A stretch of DNA of 64,000 bases from an uncultured Lachnospiraceae bacterium (GCA_949878435.1 CATLAK010000002.1:62001-126000), one strand, 5' to 3'. Positions 41,484 to 51,793 are shown, counted from the stretch's first letter. The notes: a model not told the origin generated them from the sequence alone. A program made the numbers and translations.

Positions 41484-42569
41484 ATGCATAAACAGCAGAT
41501 ATTAATTGTTGATGATGAAGAGATAAACCGCGTCATATTAAAGGGTCTGTTTCAGGATGAGTATCAGATTGTTGAAGCGGGAAATGGACAGGAAGCGATT
41601 GCCCGGATTGAGGAAAATCAGAATATTGTACTTATCCTGCTGGACATTGTTATGCCTATCATGAATGGCTTCGGGGTGCTCGACTATATGAAGGCGCATG
41701 ACCTGCTGGAAAAGATTCCGGTCATTCTGATCACTGGAGAGACAGTCATAGACAGTGACGACCAGGCATATGCATATGGCGTTGCGGATGTAATGCATAA
41801 GCCATTCTATCCTCACATCGTGAAGCGGAGAGGAAAGAATATCATTGAATTATATCAGAATAAGCATTATATGCAGGAACGCCTGAAGGAACAGGAAATT
41901 GCAATAAGAGCACAGGAGAAGAAAATCCGCGAAAGCAATGAGTTCATGATCGATGCCCTAAGCTCGGTGGTAGAATTCAGAAGCCTCGAGACGGGGGAAC
42001 ATATCAGGCGTATTAAGTTTTTTACAAGAATCCTGTTGAAGTATCTTATGAAGTACTTCCCGAAATACGGTCTGACACCGGTACAGGTCGATGAGATTGC
42101 AAGAGCGGCGGCACTGCATGATATCGGAAAGATTGGTATCCCTGATGCAATCCTGTTAAAGCCGGCACGTCTTACACCGGAAGAATTTGAAGTAATGAAG
42201 ACACATACGACGATCGGATGCGATGTTTTGGAAAGATTCCGAGAGAAGCAGACGGATGAATTTTATAAATATTGTTATGAGATCTGCCGATACCATCATG
42301 AGAGATGGGATGGAAATGGATATCCAGATCATCTCGTAGGGGATGAAATCCCGATTAGTGCACACATTGTTGCTATTGCGGACGTTTATGACGCATTGGT
42401 AAGTCCCAGAGTATACAAGAGTATCTACGCCAACAATATAGCATATGATATGATTATGAAGGGCGAATGTGGGCAGTTTTCACCTGATGTACTAGAATGT
42501 TTCGCGCTTGCCAAGGAAGATTTCTTCAATGTTGTGGAAGTAATTAAAATGTTTGATTTTTCGTCATGA
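41484..42569 (+). CDS. Response regulator with HD-GYP phosphodiesterase domain
   Basis: A 361-residue protein. The receiver domain (~1-125) has phospho-Asp54 (LLDIVMPIMNG). The HD-GYP domain (~155-345) has the intact metal motif HDIGKIG (His212-Asp213), KTHTTIG, RYHHERWDGNGYP and AIADVYDALVS. HD-GYP proteins hydrolyse cyclic di-GMP or related dinucleotides. It opens an island that continues with a PAS kinase, a second HD-GYP-like regulator and chemotaxis genes. AGGAGG precedes the ATG. Confidence 0.93.
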   Translation: MHKQQILIVDDEEINRVILKGLFQDEYQIVEAGNGQEAIARIEENQNIVLILLDIVMPIMNGFGVLDYMKAHDLLEKIPVILITGETVIDSDDQAYAYGVADVMHKPFYPHIVKRRGKNIIELYQNKHYMQERLKEQEIAIRAQEKKIRESNEFMIDALSSVVEFRSLETGEHIRRIKFFTRILLKYLMKYFPKYGLTPVQVDEIARAAALHDIGKIGIPDAILLKPARLTPEEFEVMKTHTTIGCDVLERFREKQTDEFYKYCYEICRYHHERWDGNGYPDHLVGDEIPISAHIVAIADVYDALVSPRVYKSIYANNIAYDMIMKGECGQFSPDVLECFALAKEDFFNVVEVIKMFDFSS

Positions 42570-42629
42570 AACAGATAGCAGGCAGCAAAAAAATTGCTGC
42601 CCTATTTTGTGTCTTATGGGAGGAACGGC

Positions 42630-44096
42630 ATGGAGCAGAAGGAAAATCGTACAAACACTGATACATTTCCCATTGGAATATTTCCTGTAAATAATGCATT
42701 GGAAATGATCTTGATGTTTGATCAGACGGGAAAAATTTCTTATGCAAATGAGATAGTCAGACAGAAACTTGAATATGATGAAAAGGACTTGTGCGGCAGA
42801 CACATTAGCGCCGTGTTCCCTGGCACTTTTCAGGCGGCAGAGGATGATTTTGGAATCAAAGATTTTGAATTGGGTACAGTACATAATCTGGTGGCATACC
42901 GGAAGAATCTCACCTGCTTCCCGGTAGAGGCAAAAATCGTAAAGAGCGATGTCAGCCCGGATATATTTGTGTGTATGGCAGCAGATATACTGGAAAAAGA
43001 GTATCTTGGCAGGGAAATAGAGAGAATCAAGCAGGAATCCCAGGAGGCAATGAAGGTAAAGTCTGAATTTGTTGCAAATGTGACGCATGAGCTTAGGACA
43101 CCGGTCAACGGGGTGCTGGGAAATGTCAGAGAAATGCTTGACTGGGAACTGGATGAGAGAACGGAGAAATCACTGCGGCTGATACAGCGCTGCTGTGATG
43201 ATATGAATAAGATCATCAATAATATTCTGGACTTTTCCAAGCTGGAGGCTGGAAAGTTCAGCTTAGAGCCGCGCAAATTCCATTTTAGGAATATGCTGGA
43301 GTATGTAAAGGCAAACCACATCAACAAAATTACGGAAAAGGGACTGGATTTCTTTATGACGGTATCACCTCAGATACCGGAATACATTATTGCCGATGAA
43401 CTTCGTATCGTGCAGATTTTGAATAATCTGTTGTCCAATGCCCAGAAATTTACCTCTTGGGGGAAGATTACCCTGGAGGTATTCAGGACCGCGCAGGTGA
43501 ATGACAGAATAGAGTTATTCTTTATCGTGTCGGATACAGGGATAGGAATCGATGCGGGGGACAGAAATAAATTGTTCCAGAGTTTCTCCCAGGTAGATGC
43601 ATCGATTTCCAGAAAATACGGCGGAACAGGTTTAGGACTCAACATCTGTAAGCAGCTTGTGGAATTGATGGGTGGAAGAATCGATGTGGAGAGCGAAAAG
43701 AACAGAGGAAGTAATTTTTCCTTTTCCATATGGGCTGAGGTCTGCGAAGGAGAAGAAGATGTTCTTAATCGACCTGATGATATAAAAAATCCGCTGTCGT
43801 TTACGTCGCTCGATGCTTCTTTAGGCGGAGAAAGCGGAGGCAGTCTTGAAAACGTCAGAAAATACGGAACGCACGACAATCAGGAGAGCCTTAAGAAAAA
43901 TCTTTCAAAGCTGATTCTGTGTGTGGAAATGGAAAACTGGGAAAAGGCAGAAATGTTCATGGAAACCATAAGACAGCTTACGGAAGAGGCACCGTGGGAA
44001 GTGAAGCGTATAGCGCTGAGGCTGAAAATGGCGATTCAGAAGGAAAATTATGAAAAGGTAACCGCTGAATTTGAAGCGCTGAATCAGTTCTTATGA
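42630..44096 (+). CDS. PAS-domain hybrid-type histidine kinase (cytoplasmic)
   Basis: A 488-residue soluble kinase with no membrane helix: a PAS domain (~20-130), HisKA with VTHELRTPVNG (phospho-His ~153), an ATPase domain (NLLSNAQKFTSWG, DTGIGI, GTGLGLNICKQLVELMGG), and a C-terminal ~110-residue helical tail that may be Hpt-like (SLKKNLSKLILCVEMENWEKAEMFMETIRQL), although no clear Hpt His is seen. GGGAGGAAC supports the start at 42630. The flanking HD-GYP regulators are its probable partners. Confidence 0.9.
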   Translation: MEQKENRTNTDTFPIGIFPVNNALEMILMFDQTGKISYANEIVRQKLEYDEKDLCGRHISAVFPGTFQAAEDDFGIKDFELGTVHNLVAYRKNLTCFPVEAKIVKSDVSPDIFVCMAADILEKEYLGREIERIKQESQEAMKVKSEFVANVTHELRTPVNGVLGNVREMLDWELDERTEKSLRLIQRCCDDMNKIINNILDFSKLEAGKFSLEPRKFHFRNMLEYVKANHINKITEKGLDFFMTVSPQIPEYIIADELRIVQILNNLLSNAQKFTSWGKITLEVFRTAQVNDRIELFFIVSDTGIGIDAGDRNKLFQSFSQVDASISRKYGGTGLGLNICKQLVELMGGRIDVESEKNRGSNFSFSIWAEVCEGEEDVLNRPDDIKNPLSFTSLDASLGGESGGSLENVRKYGTHDNQESLKKNLSKLILCVEMENWEKAEMFMETIRQLTEEAPWEVKRIALRLKMAIQKENYEKVTAEFEALNQFL

Positions 44097-44114
44097 TTAA
44101 AGGGGGAGCCGTAT

Positions 44115-45176
44115 ATGATTAATAAAGATGCAGACGCTGGAAAAGCAAGGATTCTTATTGTAGACGACGTGGAAATGAACAGAGTTATTCTGGAAGAGAT
44201 TATAAAGAACATGGGAGGCTATCCTCTTTTAGCAGAAAGCGGAGAACAGGCGCTTGAAATCATGAAGGATGGACCGCCCCAGCTGGTTCTTACGGATATT
44301 TCCATGCCGGGAATGGATGGATATGAGTTGTGCAGGATACTAAAAAAGAATGAGGAGACGAGCAGCATCCCGGTGGTCTTCATCTCAGCATTTGATGATC
44401 CTATGGATATCATTGAGGGATTTTCATTGGGAGGTGAGGATTATATTACCAAACCATTTATTCCCGAGGTCGTGGAGGCGCGGGTGGGCGTTCACTTAAG
44501 GCTGCATGAAGCAAAGCGGGAACTTATGGAGACCAACAGGAAACTTCAGATTTCCGTCAGCGAGCAGCTTAAGCAGATTGAATCTGAGAAGAAGAACATT
44601 TTGTATGCGATGGCAAATATTGCAGCCCAGAATTCGGACTATGACAGAAAGCATATGGACCGGCTGGGACATAACTGTATGGTTCTTGCGCAGGGAATGC
44701 AGCTTTCGCCGCTGTTTGAAGGGCAGATTTCAGATTCCTATATTGACACGATAGAATTGGCGGCGCCGCTGTGCGATATAGGAAATATCGGTATTCCAAA
44801 AGAAATTCTGCAAAAGAAGACAAACCTCACCGATGAGGAAGAAGCGATTATTGAGAATCATACAAATATAGGGGCAGATCTGCTTCGTGATCTGCATGTC
44901 AACAGTGATTATAATGAGTTTATAAGCACTTCGGTGGATATTGCAAGATATCACCATGAAAATTGGGATGGAAGCGGATATCCGGAAAGTTTGTCAGGGG
45001 AGAAGATCCCTCTCGGCGCGCAGATTGTTTCGGTTATGGAGCGATACTGCATCCTGACTGGAAAGGAAGGGCATTCAAGGGAAGAAGCACTTGAAATCAT
45101 GAAAGGAGAAGCCGGTATAAAATATAATCCGGATATTTTTAAGATCTGTTGTAAAATATCACGCCAATTTTGTTAA
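44115..45176 (+). CDS. Response regulator with degenerate HD-GYP domain
   Basis: A 353-residue protein. The receiver domain is intact (phospho-Asp61, LTDISMPGMDG; DYITKPF). The C-terminal domain aligns with HD-GYP (ENHTNIGADLL, RYHHENWDGSGYP), but the metal-binding HDIGK reads CDIGN: Cys220 replaces the His and Asn224 the Lys, and the VYDAL motif is also lost (MERYCILTG). Metal binding and catalysis are therefore doubtful; a binding or scaffold role is more likely. It differs in this from its intact paralogue at 41484. Confidence 0.88.
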   Translation: MINKDADAGKARILIVDDVEMNRVILEEIIKNMGGYPLLAESGEQALEIMKDGPPQLVLTDISMPGMDGYELCRILKKNEETSSIPVVFISAFDDPMDIIEGFSLGGEDYITKPFIPEVVEARVGVHLRLHEAKRELMETNRKLQISVSEQLKQIESEKKNILYAMANIAAQNSDYDRKHMDRLGHNCMVLAQGMQLSPLFEGQISDSYIDTIELAAPLCDIGNIGIPKEILQKKTNLTDEEEAIIENHTNIGADLLRDLHVNSDYNEFISTSVDIARYHHENWDGSGYPESLSGEKIPLGAQIVSVMERYCILTGKEGHSREEALEIMKGEAGIKYNPDIFKICCKISRQFC

Positions 45177-45212
45177 GCGAAAATTTCATTATTGTGACGG
45201 GAGGAAGGAAAG

Positions 45213-46034
45213 TTGATTACAGATGAAGAGTTTATACGAATCTCAACGTTTGTGAAACAGCGTTATGGCATTGATCTAAGTCAAAAAAAGGTAATTGTTA
45301 ACGGCAGGCTGGAGAATTACCTTAAAAGAAAGGGATTAAAAAATTTTCACGAATTCATGGATGCGGTTGAAAATGACAAGAGCGGAAATGAAGAGAGAAT
45401 GCTGGTTAATTATCTGACCACCAATCATACATATTTTATGAGAGAGTTTGAGCACTTTGACTTTTTTAAGGGTGTGGTGCTGCCTTGGCTTAAGACAAAG
45501 GAAAGCAGGAACAAGGATCTGCGCATATGGTGCGGCGCAGCTTCCACGGGAGAAGAGCCTTATATGATTGCCATGGTTCTGGCAGATTTTTTTGGACTGG
45601 AGAGGGATCAGTGGGACACGAAGGTGCTTGCCACAGATATATCTACCAAGGTCCTGCAGCAGGCAATGAAAGGAGTCTATACGGCAGAACAGTTGAAAAA
45701 CGTACCTGAACAGTGGAAAAGACATTTTTTTAAAGCAGTCAATGGAGGCGTACAATACGAGGCAAAAGAGGAATTAAGGAATGAAGTCATCTTTCGGCAG
45801 TTCAATTTGATGGACCCATTTCCTTTTAAAAGAAAAATGCACACTATATTTTTGCGCAATGTTATGATATATTTTGATGAGAGGACTAAACAGGAGCTGG
45901 TCCAGAAGGTGTATGATGCTTTAGAGCCGGGAGGGTATTTGTTCATTGGAACGACAGAGACGCTGGACCGGAGTAACACGCCCTTTCAGATTGTCCAGCC
46001 TTCGATCTTTCGGAAAGGAGAAGGGAGGAGTTAA
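45213..46034 (+). CDS. cheR: Chemotaxis protein methyltransferase CheR
   Basis: A 273-residue S-adenosylmethionine-dependent enzyme that methylates glutamates of chemoreceptors. The N-terminal helical domain (~1-75) is followed by the SAM site LRIWCGAASTGEEPYMIAM, ATDIS, and FLRNVMIYFDE. The start is TTG, with GGAGGAAGG upstream. It lies 3 bases before cheB, giving a methylation/demethylation pair for the two receptors in this island. Confidence 0.95.
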   Translation: MITDEEFIRISTFVKQRYGIDLSQKKVIVNGRLENYLKRKGLKNFHEFMDAVENDKSGNEERMLVNYLTTNHTYFMREFEHFDFFKGVVLPWLKTKESRNKDLRIWCGAASTGEEPYMIAMVLADFFGLERDQWDTKVLATDISTKVLQQAMKGVYTAEQLKNVPEQWKRHFFKAVNGGVQYEAKEELRNEVIFRQFNLMDPFPFKRKMHTIFLRNVMIYFDERTKQELVQKVYDALEPGGYLFIGTTETLDRSNTPFQIVQPSIFRKGEGRS

Positions 46035-46037
46035 AGA

Positions 46038-47066
46038 ATGAGACCAATCAAAGTTCTGGTGGTGGAGGATTCCATCGTATTCAGAGAACTGCTGGTTCAA
46101 AATCTAAATAAAGATCCCGCCATACAAGTTGTGGGGACGGCAAAAGATCCTTTTGAGGCAAGAGATGCCATCCTTGCGCATAAGCCGGATGTAATGACCC
46201 TGGATGTTGAACTTCCCAGAATGAGCGGAATCGAATTTTTGAGAAAACTGATGCCGCAGTATCCGCTTCCGGTAATCGTCATCAGTTCCCTCAGTGAAAA
46301 GGTATTTGACGCAATGAACGCGGGAGCCGTGGACTTTGTGGCAAAACCGGCGGTATCAAACCGCACGCAGTTGGAAGATTTCATAAGAAATGAACTTCTG
46401 GTAAAAATCAAGATTGCATCTACTGCAAAAATCAGTAACATCAAAAAGGCAGTGATGAGCCAGGAACAGCAGCATCTGGATGTAAAGGCAAACAATCTGA
46501 TTGTTGCAATCGGAGCTTCCACAGGAGGCACAGAGGCGATTTTCGAGGTTGCCAAAGAATTTGGAACAGACATTCCGGGCGTCGTAGTAGTACAGCATAT
46601 GCCGCCAGGGTTTACAGCAATGTATGCAAAGAGGCTGAATGACCAGTGCCGGATCCAAGTAAAAGAGGCAGAGACAGGGGATCGGGTATTACCGGGACGC
46701 ATGCTGATCGCGCCGGGAGGTGACCGGCATATGAGACTGCTTAAGGTAAACGGCGTTTATCAGGTGGAATGCAAGGCAGGTCCTAAGGTAAATGGTCATT
46801 GCCCTTCCGTGGATGTTCTGTTTGACTCTGTTGCAAAGTCCGCAGGCAAGAATGCGGTAGGAATCATATTGACCGGTATGGGAGGCGACGGCGCAAAGGG
46901 ACTGCTTGAGATGAGGAAGGCAGGCGCTAAGACCATCGGACAGGATGAATCCACGTGTGTGGTATATGGAATGCCCAAAGTTGCATATGATCTTGGAGCG
47001 GTGCAGCATCAGGAAAAGCTGTCGGATATTGCAAAAAGAGCATATGCAGTATTAAATAAAATGTAA
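46038..47066 (+). CDS. cheB: Chemotaxis methylesterase CheB
   Basis: A 342-residue protein with a receiver domain (DxD near the N-terminus, MTLDVELPRMSG, VISSLSE, DFVAKPA) joined to a CheB methylesterase domain with the catalytic triad motifs GASTGGTEA (Ser), VVVQHMPPGFT (His) and GMGGDGAKG (Asp). It removes receptor methyl groups once phosphorylated by CheA. It directly follows cheR. Confidence 0.96.
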   Translation: MRPIKVLVVEDSIVFRELLVQNLNKDPAIQVVGTAKDPFEARDAILAHKPDVMTLDVELPRMSGIEFLRKLMPQYPLPVIVISSLSEKVFDAMNAGAVDFVAKPAVSNRTQLEDFIRNELLVKIKIASTAKISNIKKAVMSQEQQHLDVKANNLIVAIGASTGGTEAIFEVAKEFGTDIPGVVVVQHMPPGFTAMYAKRLNDQCRIQVKEAETGDRVLPGRMLIAPGGDRHMRLLKVNGVYQVECKAGPKVNGHCPSVDVLFDSVAKSAGKNAVGIILTGMGGDGAKGLLEMRKAGAKTIGQDESTCVVYGMPKVAYDLGAVQHQEKLSDIAKRAYAVLNKM

Positions 47067-47088
47067 AAATACAGGAAAGGAGTAGGAC

Positions 47089-49251
47089 ATGGCAGAAGAA
47101 TTTAGTACAGATGGCATGCTGGATATATACCTTTTTGAGAATGAACAGCTCTTAGAACAGCTTCAGGACATGGTGCTGGAGCAAAAAGATGCGGACTGCT
47201 TTGACGAGGACAGCATAAATGAGATATTCAGGACCATGCATACCATTAAGGGGTCTTCAGGTATCATGATGTTCGACAACATAACCGCTGTGTCTCACAA
47301 GCTGGAGGACGTCTTTTACTACCTGAGGGAATCCAAGCCCCACCATGTGCCGCACTTAGAGCTGGTAGAGCACGTGCTGGAAGTACAGGATTTCATTTCC
47401 AACGAAATGGAAAAGATCCGCAATGGGGATCCGGCGGACGGGGACGCCAGCGGAATCATAGCAGATCTGGACAAATTTCTGGAGGGAATCAAGAAGGCGG
47501 AGGAAGGCGAGGGTACCGAGCCGGTGCCGGAGAACGTGCACGAGGAGCCGAAACAGTTCTACATAGCACCTGTTGCCACCAGCGCCAGCCGTTTTTACAA
47601 GATCTATATCACCTTCTATCCGGAGACGGAGATGTCCAACGTGCATGCCTATAAGACGGTATATGCGCTTAAGGAGGTTGCGGAGGATATCCTGTACTAC
47701 CCGGAGGATATCATTTCCGATGAGAAGAGCGCAGAGGTCATCATGGAGGACGGATTCAAGATCCTTCTCCAGGCACAGTGCAGCGAGGAAGAGATACGGG
47801 ATATCATCGGTCTGGGATATGACATCAAAAAAGTAGATGTGTTTGAATGCAAGGCAGAGGAGTTCTTACAAGGATTTGACTTTGGCGGTCAGCAGGCACA
47901 GATTGACTTAGAATCCAGCGTGGAAGATATAGAGGCACGCGCCCAGGAAAAAGAAGAGGCAAAGGAAGAGGCGCAGGAGGAAAAGAAAGCTGAGAAGCCG
48001 AAGATCGCGCCGGGAGATTTCGTAATCAAGTCCAAGGAGCCGGGCAAGCAGAAGAAACTGGCAAAGGATAAGCCCAAGGCAGAAAAGGCATCCTTTATCA
48101 GCGTGAATGTGAGCAAGATGGACCAGCTGATGGAGCTGATCGGGGAACTGGTCATCTCAGAGTCGGTGGTGCTGCAGAACCCAGACTTAAAGGTGCCTGG
48201 GCTCAACCTCAACAGCTTCAACAAGGCAGCCTCCCAGCTGTCGAAGATCTCAACGGACCTGCAGAACGTGATCATGTCCATGAGGATGGTGCCCCTTACG
48301 AATACCTTCCAGAAGATGAACAGGATCGTGTTCGATGTGTCCAGGAAGCTTGGAAAAGATATCGAATTCGAGATGGTGGGAGAGCACACCGAGGTAGACA
48401 AGAATATCATAGAACATATATCCGACCCGCTGATGCATCTGGTAAGGAATGCGGTGGACCACGGGATCGAGACGAATGCGGAGCGTGCGGAGAGCGGCAA
48501 GCCGGATAAAGGGAAGGTGACCCTGTCGGCGAGGACGGAAGCCGGCAAGGTATGGATCAGCGTGGAGGATAACGGAAAGGGCCTTGACAGGGAAAAGATC
48601 CTGGCGAAGGCGAGGAAGCAGGGAATTTTAGATTCCAACAAGCTGGATTCGGAATACACGAACAAGGAAGTGTACCAGTTCATCACGCTGCCGGGATTCT
48701 CTACCAATGAACAGGTGACGGAGTACTCGGGAAGAGGGGTCGGCATGGACGTGGTGGTGCAGAACATCCAGCAGATCGGCGGGACCCTTGATATCGAGAG
48801 CTCTCCGGGCAACGGAAGCATCATGAGCCTCAAGATTCCGCTCACCCTTGCCATCATAGATGGTATCGTCATGGAAACAGGAAATTCTTCCTTTGTCATG
48901 GAAACAGGTGTGATTAAAGAGTTTGTAAGGGTGAAGGAAGATATGATGGTCGATGAACCGGACGGAGATGAGTATATCATGATACGCGGCGAATGTTTCC
49001 CGGTAATCCGTTTGGGTAAATGGTACGGACTGACAGATTATGTGCAATCCATTGAAGACGGCATTATGCTGATCCTCGAAGTGGAGGAGAAGAAAGTCTG
49101 TCTGTTTGTAGATAAACTGGTAGGCGAACAGGAGATCGTGGTGAAGCCGATACCGTCCTACATCAAGAAAGTAAAGGGACTATCGGGATGTACACAGCTT
49201 GGAGACGGAAGTATTGCCTTAATATTAGACGCTGCCGGACTGGTAGAATAA
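47089..49251 (+). CDS. cheA: Chemotaxis histidine kinase CheA (copy 1)
   Basis: A 720-residue kinase. P1 Hpt domain (~1-115) with phospho-His51 (MHTIKGSSG); a P2-like CheY/CheB-docking domain (~165-265); a charged Glu/Ala linker (~270-325); P3 dimerisation (~335-400); P4 ATPase (HLVRNAVDHGIE, DNGKGLD, GRGVGMDVV); and a CheW-like P5 domain (~590-720). GAAAGGAG precedes the ATG. From P3 to the end it is identical in protein to copy 2, while the linker differs in sequence and length. It phosphorylates CheB and probably the CheY-like protein at 51401. Confidence 0.96.
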   Translation: MAEEFSTDGMLDIYLFENEQLLEQLQDMVLEQKDADCFDEDSINEIFRTMHTIKGSSGIMMFDNITAVSHKLEDVFYYLRESKPHHVPHLELVEHVLEVQDFISNEMEKIRNGDPADGDASGIIADLDKFLEGIKKAEEGEGTEPVPENVHEEPKQFYIAPVATSASRFYKIYITFYPETEMSNVHAYKTVYALKEVAEDILYYPEDIISDEKSAEVIMEDGFKILLQAQCSEEEIRDIIGLGYDIKKVDVFECKAEEFLQGFDFGGQQAQIDLESSVEDIEARAQEKEEAKEEAQEEKKAEKPKIAPGDFVIKSKEPGKQKKLAKDKPKAEKASFISVNVSKMDQLMELIGELVISESVVLQNPDLKVPGLNLNSFNKAASQLSKISTDLQNVIMSMRMVPLTNTFQKMNRIVFDVSRKLGKDIEFEMVGEHTEVDKNIIEHISDPLMHLVRNAVDHGIETNAERAESGKPDKGKVTLSARTEAGKVWISVEDNGKGLDREKILAKARKQGILDSNKLDSEYTNKEVYQFITLPGFSTNEQVTEYSGRGVGMDVVVQNIQQIGGTLDIESSPGNGSIMSLKIPLTLAIIDGIVMETGNSSFVMETGVIKEFVRVKEDMMVDEPDGDEYIMIRGECFPVIRLGKWYGLTDYVQSIEDGIMLILEVEEKKVCLFVDKLVGEQEIVVKPIPSYIKKVKGLSGCTQLGDGSIALILDAAGLVE

Positions 49252-49278
49252 AGGTGTCAGAAAGGAATGGTAAGACAT

Positions 49279-49821
49279 ATGGATGAAACAAGTGTGAGCA
49301 GCCAGGCACAGGAGACCCAGGACGATTCCGAGAAGAAAGATGTGCAGAAGGGAATGTATATGACCTTCAAATCGGGGAATGAGTATTTCGGGCTGAAGAT
49401 CCAGTATGTGAGTGAGATCATCCAGTTCCAGGCGATCACGGCGATCCCGGAGACGGAGGATTACATCAAGGGTCTGATCAACCTGCGCGGGAAGGTCATC
49501 CCGGTCATCGATGTGCGCCTGCGGTTCAGGCAGGAGCCGTTCGAGTATGATGACAGGACCTGCATCATAGTGCTGAATGTGAGGTCCATGCTGATAGGGC
49601 TGATCGTGGAGCAGATCGCAGAGGTGGTGAACATTGCAGAAGACAGCATCCTGCCGCCGCCGACAATCGGACGGACAGACAAGGCGCACAGCAAGTATGT
49701 ATACGGAATCGGTAAAGTAGGCAATTCGGTGAAACTTTTGCTGGACCCCGATAAGCTGCTGAATGATGATGACTTAACAGCAGTTGAACAGACAGATGAC
49801 ATGACAAGTGAAGAAGAATGA
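49279..49821 (+). CDS. cheW: Chemotaxis coupling protein CheW (copy 1)
   Basis: A 180-residue scaffold linking receptors to CheA. After a polar ~30-residue N-terminus the CheW fold begins ([49 protein letters not shown]). ATG 49279 is preferred because the AAAGGA site abuts the earlier ATG at 49267; both are possible. It differs from copy 2 by one residue near the C-terminus (Thr/Ala). The acidic C-terminal tail (~30 residues) is longer than usual. Confidence 0.94.
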   Translation: MDETSVSSQAQETQDDSEKKDVQKGMYMTFKSGNEYFGLKIQYVSEIIQFQAITAIPETEDYIKGLINLRGKVIPVIDVRLRFRQEPFEYDDRTCIIVLNVRSMLIGLIVEQIAEVVNIAEDSILPPPTIGRTDKAHSKYVYGIGKVGNSVKLLLDPDKLLNDDDLTAVEQTDDMTSEEE

Positions 49822-49834
49822 GAGGTATGAGACT

Positions 49835-51292
49835 ATGAAAGATATGAAAATGAAAACAAAAATGATTATTGGTTTTATGATTCCTATTGTGCTTACAATT
49901 ATCAACGTAATGGTAGGAATGTCTTCGGTAAACAGAATCAACGACAGAGTCGTTAAGATGCAGAATGAAGAGCTGGAAGATATCAAGCAGACGATGCAGG
50001 AAATTGGTGCAGATGAAGCAAAGGCAGAAATCCTTATCAATGCAATTAACGGCGCCAAAGATCAGGGATTGGCAGAAATAAAGAATGTGGCGAATTTATC
50101 AAATTATGCCAGCATCGCATTTATTATCGTATCTGTTGTCATTTCGCTTGCTATTGCGGCAATGCTGATTAAAACAATTAATAAATCTGTTGCACAGCTG
50201 TCCAAGGCGGCGAGCGATATCGCTATGGGACGAGTGGATATTGAACTGATAAAATATAACAATGATGAATTTGGCGAATTGGTAGATAAATATACAGAGG
50301 TGGTCAATAACATCAAGTATCAGGCACAGATTGCAGAAGAGGTATCGAACGGTAATCTTACGGTTCAGGTCAATGTGAAATCCAGTGAGGATGTACTTGG
50401 CAATGCATTGAAGAAATTGGTAGACGACAATTTGAATGCGCTGTCCAATATCAGCGATGCAGGTTCACAGGTTACAGTAAGTTCATCCCAGGTGGCAAGT
50501 GCAAGTCAGGCGCTGGCACAGGGTTCTACTGAGCAGGCAAGTGCAATAGAGGAGATTACGGCATCCATTGATGAGATTGCTGAAAAGACAAAACAGAATG
50601 CAGAGCAGGCGAATGAGGCATCAGGTCTGGTTGGTGTGGCAATCACAGATGTAAAAGAAGGAAATGAACAGATGAAGAGCATGATGGCTGCAATGGAGGA
50701 TATCAATAAGTCATCCGAGAGCATTTCCAAGATCATTAAGGTTATCGATGACATCGCATTCCAGACAAATATCCTTGCATTAAATGCAGCAGTTGAGGCA
50801 GCAAGAGCAGGGGAAGCCGGAAAAGGCTTCGCAGTAGTTGCAGAAGAAGTAAGAAGCCTTGCAGCTAAGAGTGCATCAGCGGCAGCAGAGACAGCAGAAC
50901 TGATTGAAGCTTCCATCAATAAGGTAAATTCAGGAAGCAAGATTGCAGACGATACAGCAAAAGCTATGGATGCTATCGCTAAGGTAGTACAGCAGAGTGA
51001 AGTAATCATTAACGGCATTGCAGAGTCCTCTAATTATCAGGCAACTGCAGTTGCACAGATCGAGCAGGCAATCACACAGGTATCCCAAGTGGTTCAGACC
51101 AATTCTGCTACCAGCGAAGAATGTGCGGCTGCAAGTGAAGAATTGTCCAACCAGGCAGCAAGAATGAGAGAGATGCTCTCTATCTACAATCTGGGTTCAG
51201 GACGTTCCGCTTCCGCAGGAGCTTCCTATACGTCTTCATCAAGCATGAATGAACAGGTAATTTCTCTTGGGGATGGATTTGATAAGTATTGA
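49835..51292 (+). CDS. Methyl-accepting chemotaxis protein with minimal extracellular loop (copy 1)
   Basis: A 485-residue receptor. Helix 1 (~10-31) and helix 2 (~92-112) enclose only ~60 residues, too few for a Cache or four-helix sensor domain. A HAMP-like region (~113-165), a second HAMP-like stretch, and the full signalling hairpin with tip [36 protein letters not shown] follow. A flexible Ser-rich linker ends in [18 protein letters not shown] supports the start at 49835. The signalling region is almost identical to copy 2. Confidence 0.94.
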   Translation: MKDMKMKTKMIIGFMIPIVLTIINVMVGMSSVNRINDRVVKMQNEELEDIKQTMQEIGADEAKAEILINAINGAKDQGLAEIKNVANLSNYASIAFIIVSVVISLAIAAMLIKTINKSVAQLSKAASDIAMGRVDIELIKYNNDEFGELVDKYTEVVNNIKYQAQIAEEVSNGNLTVQVNVKSSEDVLGNALKKLVDDNLNALSNISDAGSQVTVSSSQVASASQALAQGSTEQASAIEEITASIDEIAEKTKQNAEQANEASGLVGVAITDVKEGNEQMKSMMAAMEDINKSSESISKIIKVIDDIAFQTNILALNAAVEAARAGEAGKGFAVVAEEVRSLAAKSASAAAETAELIEASINKVNSGSKIADDTAKAMDAIAKVVQQSEVIINGIAESSNYQATAVAQIEQAITQVSQVVQTNSATSEECAAASEELSNQAARMREMLSIYNLGSGRSASAGASYTSSSSMNEQVISLGDGFDKY

Positions 51293-51304
51293 TGAAAAAG
51301 ATAT

Positions 51305-51336
51305 AAGGCACAGGAATGCAGATTCTTGAGCCTTTT
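51305..51336 (+). terminator. Terminator after the first MCP gene
   Basis: An outer stem AAGGC/GCCTT and an inner stem GGAAT/ATTCT separated by small internal loops are followed by TTTT. It would separate the first cassette from the CheY-like gene. Confidence 0.5.
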
Positions 51337-51400
51337 ATCGTATTAGTTTATGGCAGGAAATGCATACATATTATGAAATGGAGTGTAAAGGAGAGATAAT

Positions 51401-51793
51401 ATGAAAATTCTATTGGCAGAAGACGATTTTGCTACAAGAAAATTTATGGTGAGTTTTTTGTCTAAGTACGGTGAATGTGACGTAACTGTGGATGGAATGG
51501 AAGCAGTAGACGCATTTATGATGGCATTGGAGGACGGGGAGCCTTATGATTTGGTCTGCCTTGACATAATGATGCCGGTTATGGATGGATATCAGTCACT
51601 TATGGGAATCCGAAATCTGGAGAAGCAGAGAAATATACCGGAAGATCAGGCTGTTAAAGTAATTATGACTACTGCCTTAAATGAAGAGAGAAATGTCAAA
51701 ATGGCTTTTGAATTAGGATGTACCATTTATTCAGGAAAGCCAATTGACCAGGAAAGATTTGAGCAGGCACTTAAAAAGCTTAATCTGATTTGA
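51401..51793 (+). CDS. CheY-like single-domain response regulator
   Basis: A 130-residue receiver domain alone: acidic pair EDD (8-10), phospho-Asp (LVCLDIMMPVMDGYQ), TTAL, and Lys in SGKPIDQ. It lacks an output domain. It sits between the two CheA-CheW-MCP cassettes, so it is the probable shared phosphorylation target; it may be a flagellar CheY or a different output. GGAGAG precedes the ATG. Confidence 0.92.
   Translation: MKILLAEDDFATRKFMVSFLSKYGECDVTVDGMEAVDAFMMALEDGEPYDLVCLDIMMPVMDGYQSLMGIRNLEKQRNIPEDQAVKVIMTTALNEERNVKMAFELGCTIYSGKPIDQERFEQALKKLNLI

Larger units (their letters stand above)
47070..49863 (+). repeat. Tandem duplication, copy 1 (cheA-cheW-start of MCP)
   Basis: A ~2.8-kb block runs from the cheA ribosome site to the first ~10 codons of the MCP gene, repeated at 51821-54608. 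Most of the CheA kinase core and CheW are near-identical in DNA; differences cluster in the first ~80 bases, around 47490-47570, and in the CheA linker (47884-47985). Identity stops abruptly inside both MCP genes. Confidence 0.92.

Noticed and set aside
47889..48980. A 363-codon frame on the minus strand across cheA copy 1, repeated across copy 2 at 52640-53725
   Set aside because: It is the antisense of a highly conserved coding sequence, has no ribosome site or recognisable domain, and its low-complexity Ser/Leu composition is what the reverse of CheA codons gives.
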